Below, piece after piece: positions 23,869 to 33,844 of a stretch of DNA of 49,361 nucleotides. Numbering within the stretch: position 1 is the stretch's first letter; each line of letters begins with the position of its first letter. Origin of the DNA: Kitasatospora griseola (GTDB lineage: Bacteria > Actinomycetota > Actinomycetes > Streptomycetales > Streptomycetaceae); NCBI RefSeq assembly GCF_014648555.1, contig NZ_BMRI01000020.1:39004-88364 (forward strand), written 5' to 3'. Under the pieces are notes generated by a model. The model saw only the letters and a program-made list of their open reading frames with translations, was not told where the DNA came from and searched no databases. The position numbers and the translations under genes are program-made.

Positions 23869-25248
23869 ATGACCACCGTCAACGGCGGCATCTCCTTCTG
23901 GTACGCGGCCACCGGGCTGCCCGAGCGGCGGCCGGCACTGGCGGGCGACATCGAGGCCGACGTCTGCGTGGTGGGCGGCGGATACACCGGACTGTGGACC
24001 GCGTACTACCTGAAGCAGGCCGCGCCCGAGCTCGAAGTCGTGGTGCTGGAGAGCGAGTTCTGCGGGTACGGGGCCTCGGGGCGCAACGGCGGGTGGCTGT
24101 ACAACGGCATCGCCGGGCGGGGACGCTACGCCCGGCTGCACGGGGAGGACGCCGCGCGGCGGCTCCAACTCGCCATGAACGAAACGGTGTCGGAGGCCCT
24201 GCGGGCGGCCGAGGCCGAGGGCATCGACTGCGACGCGCACCGCGGCGGAGTGCTGGAGCTCGCCCGGACGCCCGCCCAACTGTCGCGGCTGAAGGACAGG
24301 TTCACGCACGAGCAGGCGTTCGGCGCGGACGAGGTGCACCTGCTGAGCGCCGAGCAGGCCGCCGAACGGCTCTACGTGCCGGGCGTGTTGGGGGCGACCT
24401 GGACGCCGAACGGGGCGCGGGTGCACCCCGCCAAGCTGGTGGTCGGGCTGGCCGCGGCAGCCGAGCGGTCGGGGGTGCGGATCCACGAGTCGACGCCCGT
24501 CACCACGATCGCGCCCGGCCGGGTCGGTACCGCACACGGCAGCGTCAAGGCGCGGGCGGTGCTCCGCTGCACCGAGGGCTTCACCGCCAACCTGGCCGGC
24601 CAGAAGCGCAGTTGGCTGCCGATGAACTCCTCGATGATCGCCACCGAGCCGCTGCCCGCCGAGGTGTGGGACGCGATCGGCTGGGAGGGCCGCGAGGTGC
24701 TCGGCGACGAGGCGCACGCCTACATGTACGCGCAGCGCACCGCCGACGACCGGATCGCGCTCGGCGGCCGCGGCTACCCGTACCGGTACGGCTCGCGGAT
24801 CGACCAGGACGGCGCCACCCCCGACGGCACGGTGGCCCAACTCCGGGAGATCCTGCGGAAGATGTTCCCCGCGGCGGCCGACGCCAGGATCGACCACGCC
24901 TGGTCCGGCGTGCTCGGCGTCCCCCGCGACTGGTGCGCCGCCGTCGACCTCGACCCCGCCACCGGGCTCGGCTTCGCGGGCGGCTACGTCGGCAGCGGCG
25001 TCGCCACCTCCAACCTGGCCGGCCGCACCCTGCGCGACCTGACGCTGCGCCACCTCGGCAAGGGGGAGCGGACCGAACTCACCGAGCTGCCCTGGGTCGG
25101 CCACCGGGTCCGCCGCTGGGAGCCCGAACCGTTGCGCTGGCTCGGCGTGCACGGGCTGTACGCCGCCTACCGGCACGCCGACCGGCACGAGCACGCCGCC
25201 ACCTCCCCGCTGGCCGGCCTCGCCGACCGGATCAGCGGCCGGGGCTGA
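23869..25248 (+). CDS. FAD-dependent oxidoreductase, DAO family (PuuB-like amine oxidase)
   Basis: 459 aa. FAD site V-C-V-V-G-G-G-Y-T-G-L-W-T-A near residue 32, then the family-typical G-A-S-G-R-N-G-G-W motif, and a C-terminal F-A-G-G-Y-V-G-S-G-V FAD contact. The W-Y-A-A-T-G-L start and R-N-G-G motif match the gamma-glutamylputrescine oxidoreductase group, which oxidises an amine to an aldehyde plus ammonia. Follows the permease and amidohydrolase on the same strand after a 165 bp gap carrying two hairpins. No gamma-glutamylputrescine synthetase is in the window, so the substrate is likely different. Confidence 0.85.
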   Translation: MTTVNGGISFWYAATGLPERRPALAGDIEADVCVVGGGYTGLWTAYYLKQAAPELEVVVLESEFCGYGASGRNGGWLYNGIAGRGRYARLHGEDAARRLQLAMNETVSEALRAAEAEGIDCDAHRGGVLELARTPAQLSRLKDRFTHEQAFGADEVHLLSAEQAAERLYVPGVLGATWTPNGARVHPAKLVVGLAAAAERSGVRIHESTPVTTIAPGRVGTAHGSVKARAVLRCTEGFTANLAGQKRSWLPMNSSMIATEPLPAEVWDAIGWEGREVLGDEAHAYMYAQRTADDRIALGGRGYPYRYGSRIDQDGATPDGTVAQLREILRKMFPAAADARIDHAWSGVLGVPRDWCAAVDLDPATGLGFAGGYVGSGVATSNLAGRTLRDLTLRHLGKGERTELTELPWVGHRVRRWEPEPLRWLGVHGLYAAYRHADRHEHAATSPLAGLADRISGRG

Positions 25249-25377
25249 ACCGCCCCCGGCCGCCCCGGTGACCGGCCCGCGAAATGATTCGCACACCTGT
25301 CGCACGGACGTGATAGGAATCTCCGTCCGGGGCGGCCGTGCGGCGGCCCCCGCAGATCGGCTCGGCACAAGGGGACC

Positions 25378-26340
25378 ATGGGGATGGGGCTGTTCGACAG
25401 GCTGACACGGCGGCGGGCCAAGGTCGGGCCGGTGCTCGACCCGGCCTACGGCGACCCGGAGCTGACGCGGCTGCGGGAGCGCGGCGCGGCCGGCGACTGG
25501 CCGGGTGTCCGGGCCGTCCTGGCGCAGGCCCGCGACCAGGCCGACCTGGTCACCATGATCGACGTCGTCACCGACCTGCCCGGCAGCGAGGAGTGGATCG
25601 GCCGCGCCGTCGAGCAGGACCCCGAGGACACCCTCGCGCTGCTGGTCTCCGGCGCCCGGCAGCTGGTCTGGGGCTGGGAGGCGCGCAGCGGAGCCCGCGC
25701 CAAGGACGTCGGCGCCGACCAGTGGCAGGTGTTCGGAGCGCGGCTGGAACGCGCCGAGGAGCAGCTGTTCGAGGTCGCCGAACGGGAGCCGGACTGGCTC
25801 GGCCCCTGGTACTTCCTGCAGATCACCGGGCGCGGCGTCTCCGTCCCCGAGGAGATCGCGACCCGCCGCTTCGAGGCCGCCGTCCGCCGCCTCCCGCACC
25901 ACCCGTCGTCCTACCGGCAGCGGCTGCAGCAGAAGTGCGCCAAATGGGGCGGCTCGCACGAGCAGATGCACTCCTTCGCCCGCACCTCGATGCTCGCCGC
26001 CCCCGAAGGCAGCCGGATCGGCGAACTCGTCGCGTACGCGCACCTCGAACACTGGCTGGACCTCGACAACGGCGAGGACGGCCGCTACATGCGCAGCGCC
26101 GGCGTCGCCCACTCGCTGCACGAGGCCGCCGAACGCTCCATCTGGCACCCGGACTTCGTCCGCGACCGGACCTGGATCGGCGCGCACAACGCCTTCGCCA
26201 TGGCGTTCGCGCTGTGCGGCGAGAACCGGGCCGCGAGCCGGGTGTTCACCGAGCTCGACGGCCGCGTCACCAAGTCCCCGTGGGCGTACCTCGGCGACCC
26301 GGTCGCCGCCTTCACCCGCAGCGCCGCCGCCGCCAAGTGA
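25378..26340 (+). CDS. DUF4034-like hypothetical protein
   Basis: 320 aa, soluble, helical. Starts M-G-M-G-L-F-D-R-L and contains W-Y-F-L-Q-I-T-G-R and R-R-L-P-H-H-P-S-S-Y-R-Q-R-L-Q-Q-K-C-A-K-W-G-G-S, features I associate with DUF4034-type proteins; TPR-like helical pairs are plausible. First gene of a three-gene operon with the Hsp90-family and TPR proteins (34 bp gap). AAGGGGACC gives the ribosome site. Function unknown; its helical repeat look and position suggest it works with the chaperone. Confidence 0.65.
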   Translation: MGMGLFDRLTRRRAKVGPVLDPAYGDPELTRLRERGAAGDWPGVRAVLAQARDQADLVTMIDVVTDLPGSEEWIGRAVEQDPEDTLALLVSGARQLVWGWEARSGARAKDVGADQWQVFGARLERAEEQLFEVAEREPDWLGPWYFLQITGRGVSVPEEIATRRFEAAVRRLPHHPSSYRQRLQQKCAKWGGSHEQMHSFARTSMLAAPEGSRIGELVAYAHLEHWLDLDNGEDGRYMRSAGVAHSLHEAAERSIWHPDFVRDRTWIGAHNAFAMAFALCGENRAASRVFTELDGRVTKSPWAYLGDPVAAFTRSAAAAK

Positions 26341-26374
26341 CCCGCACCGAACCCCGAAGCGAAGGACCCGCCCG

Positions 26375-28231
26375 GTGACCCCGAACGACTCCAGCGCGCA
26401 CACCTTCCAGGTGGACCTGCGCGGACTGGTCGACCTGCTCTCCCACCACCTGTACTCCAGCCCGCGGGTCTACCTGCGCGAACTGCTGCAGAACGCGGTC
26501 GACGCGATCACCGCCCGGCAGCAGCTGGATCCGGCCGCGCCGGCCGCGATCACCGTCACCGCCGGCGACGAGTTCTCGGTCGCCGACACCGGCGTCGGCC
26601 TCACCGAGGCCGACGTGCACACCTTCCTCGCCACCATCGGCCGCAGCTCCAAGCGCACCCCGGACGGCGCCCTGGACGCCGGCCAACTGGCGGACGCCCG
26701 CGCCGAGTTCATCGGCCAGTTCGGCATCGGCCTGCTGGCCTGCTTCGTGGTCGCCGACGAGATCACCGTCCGCACCCGCTCCGCCCGCACCCCCGACGCC
26801 CCGGTGATCGAGTGGCGCGGCCGCTCCGACGGCCGGTACACCATCACCACGCTGCCCGCCTCCGCCCGCCGCGAGCCCGGCACCACCGTCACCCTCACCC
26901 CGCGCGCCGACGCCGAGGAGTGGACCTCCACCGGGCGGGTCACCGAACTCGCCCGGCACTACGGCAGCCTGCTGCGCCACCGGGTGACGGTGGTCGACGC
27001 GGCCGGCCGCAGCACGCAGATCAACCAGACCCCCGCGCCCTGGGCCCGTCGGTACGACAACCCGGCCGCCCGCCGCGAGGCGCTCACCGCGCACTGCCGC
27101 GACACCTTCGACTTCACCCCGCTCGACACCATCGACCTCGACCTGCCGCTGGTCGGCCTCAGCGGCGTCGCCTACGTGCTGCCCGAAGCCGTCCCGCCGT
27201 CCCGCCGCGCCGGGCACCGGGTCCACCTCAAGGGCATGCTGCTCTCCGACCAGGCCGACGAACTGCTCCCCGAATGGGCGTTCTTCGTGCGCTGCGTGGT
27301 CGACGCGGAACGGCTGCGCCCCACCGCCTCCCGCGAGGCGCTGTACGCCGACGAGACCCTCGCCGCCGTCCGCGAGGCGCTCGGGCTGCGGATCCGCGAC
27401 TGGCTGACCGGCCTGTCCGCCAGCGACCCGGGGCTGCTGCACCGCTTCCTCGCCGTCCACCACCTGGCCGTCAAGTCGCTGGCCCGGCATGACGACCAGC
27501 TGCTGAAGATGCTGCTGCCCTGGCTGCCGTTCGAGACCACCGACGGCAACGTCACCCTCGACGAGTTCGCCCGCGCCCACCCCGTCATCCTGGTCACCCG
27601 CACCGTCGAGGAGTTCCGCCAGGTCGCCCCGATCGCCGGCGCGGCCGGCCTCGGCGTGGTCAACGGCGGCTACACCTACGACCGCGACCTGGTGCACCGG
27701 TTGCCCGAGATCCGCACCGGCACCACCGTCGCCGACCTCGACCCGGCCACCGTCACCGCGCACCTCGACAACGTCGACCCGGCCACCGAACTCGCCGCCG
27801 CCGCGTTCCTCGCCGCCGCCCGCGAAGTCCTCGGCCGGTTCGACTGCGACGTCGCGCTGCGCACCTTCCACCCCAGCAGCGCCCCCGCCCTGCTGCTCGA
27901 CGACCGGGAAGCCCGGCACGAGCGCACCCGCACCCAACTCGCCGACCAGGCCGACGGGTTGTGGGCCGACATCCTCGGCTCGCTGGGCAGCTCCGCGCCG
28001 CGCGCCCAGCTCGTCCTGAACCACCTCAACCCGCTCGTCCGGCGCGCGGCCGCGATCCGGCACCCCGAACTCGCCACCACCACCGTGGAAGCGCTGTACG
28101 GCCAGGCCCTGCTGCTCACCCGGCGCCCGCTCAAGGCCAGCGAATCCGCGCTGCTCAACCGCTCGTTCCTCGCCCTGCTCGACCACGCCATGCTCGGCCA
28201 CGAGCCCACCACGCCGCACCGGGAGCCGTGA
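26375..28231 (+). CDS. Hsp90-family chaperone (HtpG-like, divergent)
   Basis: 618 aa. GHKL ATPase domain at the N-terminus: E-L-L-Q-N-A-V-D-A-I (Mg-binding Asn), V-A-D-T-G-V-G-L-T (DxGxG), I-G-R-S-S-K-R and G-Q-F-G-I-G-L-L-A-C-F lid. The middle domain contains F-F-V-R-C-V-V-D-A-E-R-L-R-P-T-A-S-R-E-A, equivalent to the catalytic-loop Arg region of HtpG. C-terminal dimerisation region present but poorly conserved. Length near E. coli HtpG (624). GTG 26375. The stop overlaps the ATG of the TPR protein (TGATG), so the pair is translationally coupled. Cytoplasmic. Confidence 0.85.
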   Translation: MTPNDSSAHTFQVDLRGLVDLLSHHLYSSPRVYLRELLQNAVDAITARQQLDPAAPAAITVTAGDEFSVADTGVGLTEADVHTFLATIGRSSKRTPDGALDAGQLADARAEFIGQFGIGLLACFVVADEITVRTRSARTPDAPVIEWRGRSDGRYTITTLPASARREPGTTVTLTPRADAEEWTSTGRVTELARHYGSLLRHRVTVVDAAGRSTQINQTPAPWARRYDNPAARREALTAHCRDTFDFTPLDTIDLDLPLVGLSGVAYVLPEAVPPSRRAGHRVHLKGMLLSDQADELLPEWAFFVRCVVDAERLRPTASREALYADETLAAVREALGLRIRDWLTGLSASDPGLLHRFLAVHHLAVKSLARHDDQLLKMLLPWLPFETTDGNVTLDEFARAHPVILVTRTVEEFRQVAPIAGAAGLGVVNGGYTYDRDLVHRLPEIRTGTTVADLDPATVTAHLDNVDPATELAAAAFLAAAREVLGRFDCDVALRTFHPSSAPALLLDDREARHERTRTQLADQADGLWADILGSLGSSAPRAQLVLNHLNPLVRRAAAIRHPELATTTVEALYGQALLLTRRPLKASESALLNRSFLALLDHAMLGHEPTTPHREP

Positions 28232-31176
28232 TGCTCGACACCATCGACGCCGTCCGCGCCGCCCTGCGCGCCAACGACGAACAGCCGCACGGCCGGCAGC
28301 GCACCGTCACCGCCGAGGAACTCGTCGACGCAGCCGAGCAGTTCGACGAACCCGAGCTGCTCGCCTACGCCCTCCTCGACCTGATGGAGGCGTACGAGAA
28401 CGACGCCGAACGGCGCAAGCTCCCGGTGGTGTTCGCCCGGATCGTCACCCTGCGCAAGAAGCACCCCGACGCCTTCGACGGCTGGGCGCAGCGCGCCACC
28501 GACTGGCGCTACAAGTGGGTCGCGCACGCCCTGCGCAGCGTCCCCGACGTCCCGCTGGAGGCGGTCCGCCGCTGGCACGGCGAACTGCGCGAGCACTACC
28601 GCACGGCCGGCCACGACCTCCAGCCCTACTACGGCGAGCAGTACCACCTCGCCGCGCTCACCGGCCAGGACGTCGAGCAGGCCTTCGACCTGTGGGCCGG
28701 CCGGCGCCGCTCCTCGTTCAGCGACTGCCAGGCGTGCGAACTGCGCGCGCAGGCCCGGCACTTCGTCCGCCTCGGCGACGACCGGCGGGCGCTCGGCGTC
28801 TGGCAGTCGGTGTTCGACGGCAGGCACTCGTGCGCCGAGGAGCCGCACGTCAGCCGCGCCCACGCGCTGCTGCCGCTGCTGCGGTCCGACCGGGTCGACG
28901 ACGCCCGCTCGTTCCACCTCACCGGCTACCGGTGGGCCCGCGGCCGCTCCCGGGCCGCCGAGGAGATCGGCCTGCACCTCGAGTTCTGCGCGCTCACCGG
29001 CAACGAACCGCGCGGCCTGGAGATCCTCGCCGACAACCGCGACCTGTTCGGGCAGCACGGCGACCCGCTCGCCCGCCTGCACTTCCTCACCGGCACCCAG
29101 CAGCTGCTCGCCCGCCTCGCCGCCACCGGCCACGGCGACCTCCCGGTGGCCGGCCCGCCCGGCACCAGCTGGACCGCCGACGCCCTGCTCGCCGAACTGC
29201 GCACCGAGGGCGACGCGCTCGCCGCCCGCTTCGACGACCGCAACGGCACCACCGCCGTCGGCGACGCCCGGCGCGAACGCCTGGCCCGCACCCCGCTGTT
29301 CGCCGAACCGCTCGCCCTCGGCCTGCGCGCCGCCACCCCCGCGCCCGCCCCGGCGGCGGCAGCGCAGCCCGCCGCTCCGGCCGGATCCGAGAGCGTCGCC
29401 GAACTGGTGCTCCGCGCCCGCGAGTTGCACGACCTGCGGCACCCCGAGGCGGTCGCCCTGTGGCGGCGCATCGAGGCCCTCGCCACCGCCGACGGCTACC
29501 GGCACCCCGACGACCCCGAGCTCGGGCCGCTCGACCTGCTGCGCGCCGAACTCGCCGAACAGCGCGCCCGCCGCGACGGCCTGCCCGACCGCGAACTGGC
29601 CGCCCACCTGACCGAGGCCGCCGAGCTCTACCAGCAGGTCGGCCGGGCCGCCCAGGCGATCGGCTGCCGCGCGCTGGCCCTGGTCCTGCCCGAGCAGGAC
29701 ACCGACACCGACGCCGACACCGGCGGCGAGGCCGACGTCGCCGCCGATGCCGTCACCGATCAGACGGCGGAACTCGACGCGTACGAGCAGCAGGTCCGCG
29801 AGCTGGTCGAGGCCGAGGCCCCCCGGGCCGGCGACGCCCTGCTCACCGTGCTGCACGCCAAGGCCGTGCTCGCCATCCGCCAGGACGTGCCGGAGAGCCG
29901 GCGGCGCTTGGGCGACGACCTCGACGGGCGCGACCTCACCCGCACCGAGGCCGCCATCGCCCGCCTGTGCGCGGAAGCCGTCCGGCAGGACGACGCGCCG
30001 ACCGAGGTCAACGCGCACCAACTCCTCGCCCGCGCCTACTTCCTGACCGGCCGCAAGGAGGCCGCCGTCGAGCTGATCGAGCAGGCCGAGCGCCGGATCG
30101 AGGCCGCCGAGATCCCCTGGAAGCTGGTCGCCGTCCACGGCTGGCAGGGCGAATTCGCTCTGCAGCAGGAGGAGTTCGGCCGCGCCGAGGAGCTCGCCCA
30201 GCGCGGGCTGAAGGTCGCCGCCCAGTACGGCGACCGCAGCGCCGTCCCCGCCCGGGTGCAGATGCTGCTGGCCCGGGTCCACCTCGCCCGCGGCGAACAC
30301 GACTCCGCCGCCCGCGCGTTCACCGAGGCCGCCGCCCGCTTCGACCACGCCGGGGAGGCCGACGAGGCCGCCTCCGCCCGCGGCCGCCTCGGCCAGACAC
30401 TGGCCGAGACCGGCCGGTTCGCCGACGCCGCCGCCGTCCTGGAGGCCGTCCGACTGGAGCCGGGCTTCGCCGCGCTCGACGTCCGCGAGCAGGCGCAGAT
30501 CCGGCTCGACCTCGCCCGCACCCTGCGCGAGCTCGACGAACACCGGGCCGCCGCCGAGGAGTTCCTGCACGTCGCGGACCTTGCCGCGGGCTGGGAGGAC
30601 GGCCAGGTGCACACCGCGGTCGCCTGCGAGGCAGCCGTCGCGCTGGCCCGCGCCGGCCAGTGGCCCGCCGCGGACCTGGCCCGGCAGCGCGCCCTGGACA
30701 GCCACCGTGCCGCCCCGCACGCCGACGCCGCCTTCGACATGCTGCTGCGCCTCGCCCGGGTCACCGCCGACACGCTCGGCCCCGACGCCCGGGACGCGGC
30801 CCTCGCCCGGCTCGACGAGGCCGCCGAGGTGGTGGAGCACGCCCGGCGCGAGGGCCTGGAACTCGGCAGCGGCAGCCCCGACGGCACCCTGCACGACACC
30901 CGCGGCCGCACCCTGGTCGGCCTCGGGCGCCCCGAGGAGGCGCTCGCCGAGATGGAACTGGCGATCGCCGCGTTCGGCGCCCTCGGCCCCGAGGGCCACC
31001 TGGCCCGCGCCGAGTCCATCCGCTACGCCGCCCTGGTCGAGGGCAACCGCCTCGACCGCACCCAGGACGCGCTGACCCGGCTGGAGGCCGCCATCGCCTG
31101 GTGCCGCGAGATCGGCGAACCGCAGGCCGCCGAGGTCCTCGACGACCTGCACACCCACCTGCGCCGCCAGCACTGA
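28231..31176 (+). CDS. Large TPR-repeat protein coupled to Hsp90
   Basis: 981 aa, Ala/Glu/Arg-rich and almost wholly helical, with TPR-like 34-residue units recognisable in the last ~450 residues (for example A-A-R-A-F-T-E-A-A-A-R-F, A-L-A-E-M-E-L-A-I-A-A-F-G-A-L-G-P). An N-terminal region (1-360) includes C-Q-A-C-E-L-R-A-Q-A and a Pro/Ala linker follows around 370-390; an Asp/Thr-rich stretch near 490-510. No catalytic motif. ATG 28231 overlaps the Hsp90 stop; a GTG directly before it is an alternative. By analogy with eukaryotic Hsp90-TPR co-chaperones it could be a dedicated client adaptor; that is inference. Confidence 0.8.
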   Translation: MLDTIDAVRAALRANDEQPHGRQRTVTAEELVDAAEQFDEPELLAYALLDLMEAYENDAERRKLPVVFARIVTLRKKHPDAFDGWAQRATDWRYKWVAHALRSVPDVPLEAVRRWHGELREHYRTAGHDLQPYYGEQYHLAALTGQDVEQAFDLWAGRRRSSFSDCQACELRAQARHFVRLGDDRRALGVWQSVFDGRHSCAEEPHVSRAHALLPLLRSDRVDDARSFHLTGYRWARGRSRAAEEIGLHLEFCALTGNEPRGLEILADNRDLFGQHGDPLARLHFLTGTQQLLARLAATGHGDLPVAGPPGTSWTADALLAELRTEGDALAARFDDRNGTTAVGDARRERLARTPLFAEPLALGLRAATPAPAPAAAAQPAAPAGSESVAELVLRARELHDLRHPEAVALWRRIEALATADGYRHPDDPELGPLDLLRAELAEQRARRDGLPDRELAAHLTEAAELYQQVGRAAQAIGCRALALVLPEQDTDTDADTGGEADVAADAVTDQTAELDAYEQQVRELVEAEAPRAGDALLTVLHAKAVLAIRQDVPESRRRLGDDLDGRDLTRTEAAIARLCAEAVRQDDAPTEVNAHQLLARAYFLTGRKEAAVELIEQAERRIEAAEIPWKLVAVHGWQGEFALQQEEFGRAEELAQRGLKVAAQYGDRSAVPARVQMLLARVHLARGEHDSAARAFTEAAARFDHAGEADEAASARGRLGQTLAETGRFADAAAVLEAVRLEPGFAALDVREQAQIRLDLARTLRELDEHRAAAEEFLHVADLAAGWEDGQVHTAVACEAAVALARAGQWPAADLARQRALDSHRAAPHADAAFDMLLRLARVTADTLGPDARDAALARLDEAAEVVEHARREGLELGSGSPDGTLHDTRGRTLVGLGRPEEALAEMELAIAAFGALGPEGHLARAESIRYAALVEGNRLDRTQDALTRLEAAIAWCREIGEPQAAEVLDDLHTHLRRQH

Positions 31177-31193
31177 CGCCGCACCGGCACACC

Positions 31194-31229
31194 GACGGCC
31201 CGCCGGGGACACTCCCGGCGGGCCGTCCG
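31194..31229. terminator. Bidirectional terminator
   Basis: Perfect 14-bp stem GACGGCCCGCCGGG and CCCGGCGGGCCGTC around GACACT, between the convergent TPR gene and phosphoglucomutase gene. Confidence 0.8.
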
Positions 31230-31233
31230 TCCG

Positions 31234-32877
31234 TCAGGCCTTCGCCAGCACCTCGCCCACCAGGGCGCGGGCCTCGTCCTGGACCTGCGCCAGGTGCTCG
31301 GCGCCGTGGAAGCTCTCCGCGTAGATCTTGTACACGTCCTCGGTGCCGGACGGGCGGGCCGCGAACCAGGCGTTCTCGGTGCAGACCTTCAGGCCGCCGA
31401 TCGCCGCGCCGTTGCCCGGGGCGTGGGTCAGGACGGCGGTGATCGGCTCGCCGGCCAGCGTGTCGGCGGTGACCCGGGAGGCGTCGAGCGCGGCCAGCGC
31501 GGCCTTCTGGTCGCGGTCGGCGGGGGCGTCCACCCGGGCGTAGACCGGGTCGCCGTGCCGGGCCGTCAGGTCGCGGTAGTGCTCGGAGGGGGTGCGGCCG
31601 GTGACGGCGGTGATCTCGGAGGCCAGCAGGGCCAGCAGGATGCCGTCCTTGTCGGTGCTCCACGGCGAGCCGTCGCGGCGCAGGAACGACGCCCCGGCGG
31701 ACTCCTCGCCGCCGAACGCCACCGTCCCGTTCAGCAGCCCGTCCACGAACCACTTGAAGCCGACCGGGACTTCGAGCAGCTCCCGGCCGAGCGCGCCCGC
31801 CACCCGGTCGATCATCGAGGAGGACACCAGGGTCTTGCCGACCGCGGCCGCCGCCGGCCAGCCCTCGCGGTGCCGGAACAGGTGGTCGATGGCCACCGAC
31901 AGGTAGTGGTTGGGGTTCATCAGCCCGCCGTCGGGCGTCACGATGCCGTGCCGGTCGGCGTCCGCGTCGTTCCCGGTGGCCAGCGTGAAGTCGTTCCGCC
32001 GGTCGATCAGCGAGGCCATCGCGTACGGGGAGGAGCAGTCCATCCGGATCTTCCCGTCCCAGTCCAGCGTCATGAACCGCCAGGTCGGATCGGTCAGCGG
32101 GTTGACCACCGTCAGGTCCAGCCGGTGCGTCTCGGCGATCCGGCCCCAGTACGCGACGGACGCCCCGCCCAGCGGGTCCGCGCCGATCCGCACCCCCGCC
32201 TCGCGCACCGCGGCGAGATCGACGACGGCCGGCAGGTCGTCCACGTACGCGCCCAGGAAGTCGTACCGGCCGGTGGTGTCGGCCGCCAGCGCCCGCGCGT
32301 ACGGGATCCGGCGGACCTCCTTCGACCCGCCGGCCAGCAACTCGTTGGCGCGGCGCTCGATCCAGCCGGTGGCCGCCGAGTCCGCGGGGCCGCCGTGCGG
32401 CGGGTTGTACTTGAACCCGCCGTCGGCGGGCGGGTTGTGCGAGGGGGTCACCACGATGCCGTCCGCGAGCGCCGCCGGAAGGGTGCGGTTGTGGGCGAGG
32501 ACGGCGTGCGAGACGGCGGGCGTCGGGGTGTAGCCGTCCGCGGTGTCGAGCAGCACCGTGACGCCGTTCGCCGCCAGCACCTCCAGCGTGGTCGCCCGGG
32601 CCGGCTCGGACAGCGCGTGGGTGTCGATGCCGAGGAACAGCGGCCCCGTGGTGCCCTGCTCGGCCCGGTAGTCGCAGATCGCCTGCGCCGTCGCCGCGAT
32701 GTGGTCCTCGTTGAACGCCGTCCGCACCGAGGAGCCCCGGTGGCCGGACGTCCCGAACGCCACCCGCTCACCGACCACCGCCGGGTCCGGATGCAGCGTG
32801 TAGTAGGCCGTCACCAGGCGGGCGACGTCGATCAGGTCCTGCGGCTGCGCCGGCTGCCCGGCCCGTGCGTGCACCAT
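31234..32877 (-). CDS. pgm: Phosphoglucomutase, alpha-D-glucose phosphate-specific
   Basis: 547 aa, full length for Pgm. Substrate/phosphoserine loop T-P-S-H-N-P with the catalytic Ser, metal loop D-A-D-A-D-R, sugar-binding loop G-G-E-E-S-A-G and phosphate-binding R-P-S-G-T-E-D. It interconverts glucose-1-phosphate and glucose-6-phosphate. ATG 32877 with GAGGAGAG upstream. The nearby galT and galK make glucose-1-phosphate from galactose, so Pgm would feed that carbon into glycolysis; it is separated from them by other genes and is likely a housekeeping gene. Confidence 0.95.
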   Translation of the reverse strand: MVHARAGQPAQPQDLIDVARLVTAYYTLHPDPAVVGERVAFGTSGHRGSSVRTAFNEDHIAATAQAICDYRAEQGTTGPLFLGIDTHALSEPARATTLEVLAANGVTVLLDTADGYTPTPAVSHAVLAHNRTLPAALADGIVVTPSHNPPADGGFKYNPPHGGPADSAATGWIERRANELLAGGSKEVRRIPYARALAADTTGRYDFLGAYVDDLPAVVDLAAVREAGVRIGADPLGGASVAYWGRIAETHRLDLTVVNPLTDPTWRFMTLDWDGKIRMDCSSPYAMASLIDRRNDFTLATGNDADADRHGIVTPDGGLMNPNHYLSVAIDHLFRHREGWPAAAAVGKTLVSSSMIDRVAGALGRELLEVPVGFKWFVDGLLNGTVAFGGEESAGASFLRRDGSPWSTDKDGILLALLASEITAVTGRTPSEHYRDLTARHGDPVYARVDAPADRDQKAALAALDASRVTADTLAGEPITAVLTHAPGNGAAIGGLKVCTENAWFAARPSGTEDVYKIYAESFHGAEHLAQVQDEARALVGEVLAKA

Positions 32878-33009
32878 GGTGGCTTCTCTCCTCGGTCGGT
32901 ACGGCAAGGATGCCCGCCGACCATCATCGGGGCCATACCGCGCCACCTGCGGGAACACGAACGGAAACCGGGCTGACGGTGCGTCGGCCGGCAGGGGCCA
33001 GGACAGGCG

Positions 33010-33786
33010 TCAGCGCTTGCGACCCTTCTTGGCCTGGCCCTGGCGGGTGGCGGCGGCGCGCTGGCCCGGGCGCGGCTTCTGCTGCCGGGCGCCCGGCTGG
33101 GACTGGGACTTGGCGGCCTTGGCGGAGGCCTTCTTCGCGGCGGGCTGCTTCTTCGCCGGCTCGGTGGCGGCCCGGCCGCGGGAGCTGTTCGCGGTGCGGC
33201 CGCGGACGATGCCGATGAACTCCTCGACCAGGTCGGTGGTCGCCTCCTCCGGCCAGGCCAGCGCGATCTGCGACTGCGGGACGTCGGAGAGGGTGCGGTA
33301 GGTCAGGTCGCGCCGGTGGTGCAGCCGGGCCAGCGACTGCGGGACGGCCAGTACGCCGACGTTGGCGGCGACCAGCTCGATCGCGTCGCCGGTGGTGGCC
33401 GGCCGCTCGAACGCGGGGCGGCCCGGGAGGCCGTCCGGCCACTCCAGCACGTCGTCCTGCGGGTGGAAGACGATCTCCTCGGCGAGGTCCGCGACACCGA
33501 CCTCCTCGGCGGCGGCCAGCCAGTGGTCCTTCGGGAACACCACCACGGTGGTCTCGGTGTACAGCGGGATCGCGCTCAGCACCGTCCGGTCCACCGGCAG
33601 CCGCACCAGGCCGGCGTCCGCGCCGCCCGACAGCAGCAGGGCGTGCCCGTCCACGGGGGTGGACTGCACCAGTTCCAGCGGGACGTCGGGCAGCCGCTCA
33701 CCCCACACCCGCAGCCACTTGGTCGGGGTCACCCCGGGCACGTACACCAGGCGGAAGGGGGCGGAGGGCTGCTCGATCTCGGTCAC
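33010..33786 (-). CDS. LysR-type substrate-binding domain protein without HTH, basic tail
   Basis: 258 aa. The body (residues 1-200) looks like a LysR effector domain: F-R-L-V-Y-V-P-G-V-T-P, L-R-L-P-V-D-R (two-lobe periplasmic-binding fold), V-A-A-N-V-G-V-L-A-V-P-Q-S. There is no N-terminal winged helix-turn-helix. The last ~55 residues are Lys/Arg/Ala/Gln-rich (A-K-K-A-S-A-K-A-A-K, then K-K-G-R-K-R), like histone-type tails, and could bind DNA or RNA non-specifically. GTG 33786 with GGGGGG upstream. Divergent from DUF5997 by 58 bp, a pairing I believe recurs in actinobacteria. Confidence 0.8.
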   Translation of the reverse strand: MTEIEQPSAPFRLVYVPGVTPTKWLRVWGERLPDVPLELVQSTPVDGHALLLSGGADAGLVRLPVDRTVLSAIPLYTETTVVVFPKDHWLAAAEEVGVADLAEEIVFHPQDDVLEWPDGLPGRPAFERPATTGDAIELVAANVGVLAVPQSLARLHHRRDLTYRTLSDVPQSQIALAWPEEATTDLVEEFIGIVRGRTANSSRGRAATEPAKKQPAAKKASAKAAKSQSQPGARQQKPRPGQRAAATRQGQAKKGRKR

Positions 33787-33844
33787 ACCCCCCAGGCTAC
33801 CCACCGTGACCTGGGCAGGTGCGCACTCCCTATACCCTTGTCGC

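Noticed and set aside
27676..31212. Very long open frames on the minus strand opposite the Hsp90/TPR genes
   Set aside because: They are caused by high GC at third codon positions of the plus-strand genes; the encoded sequences are low-complexity Gly/Ala/Val/Arg and show no motif.
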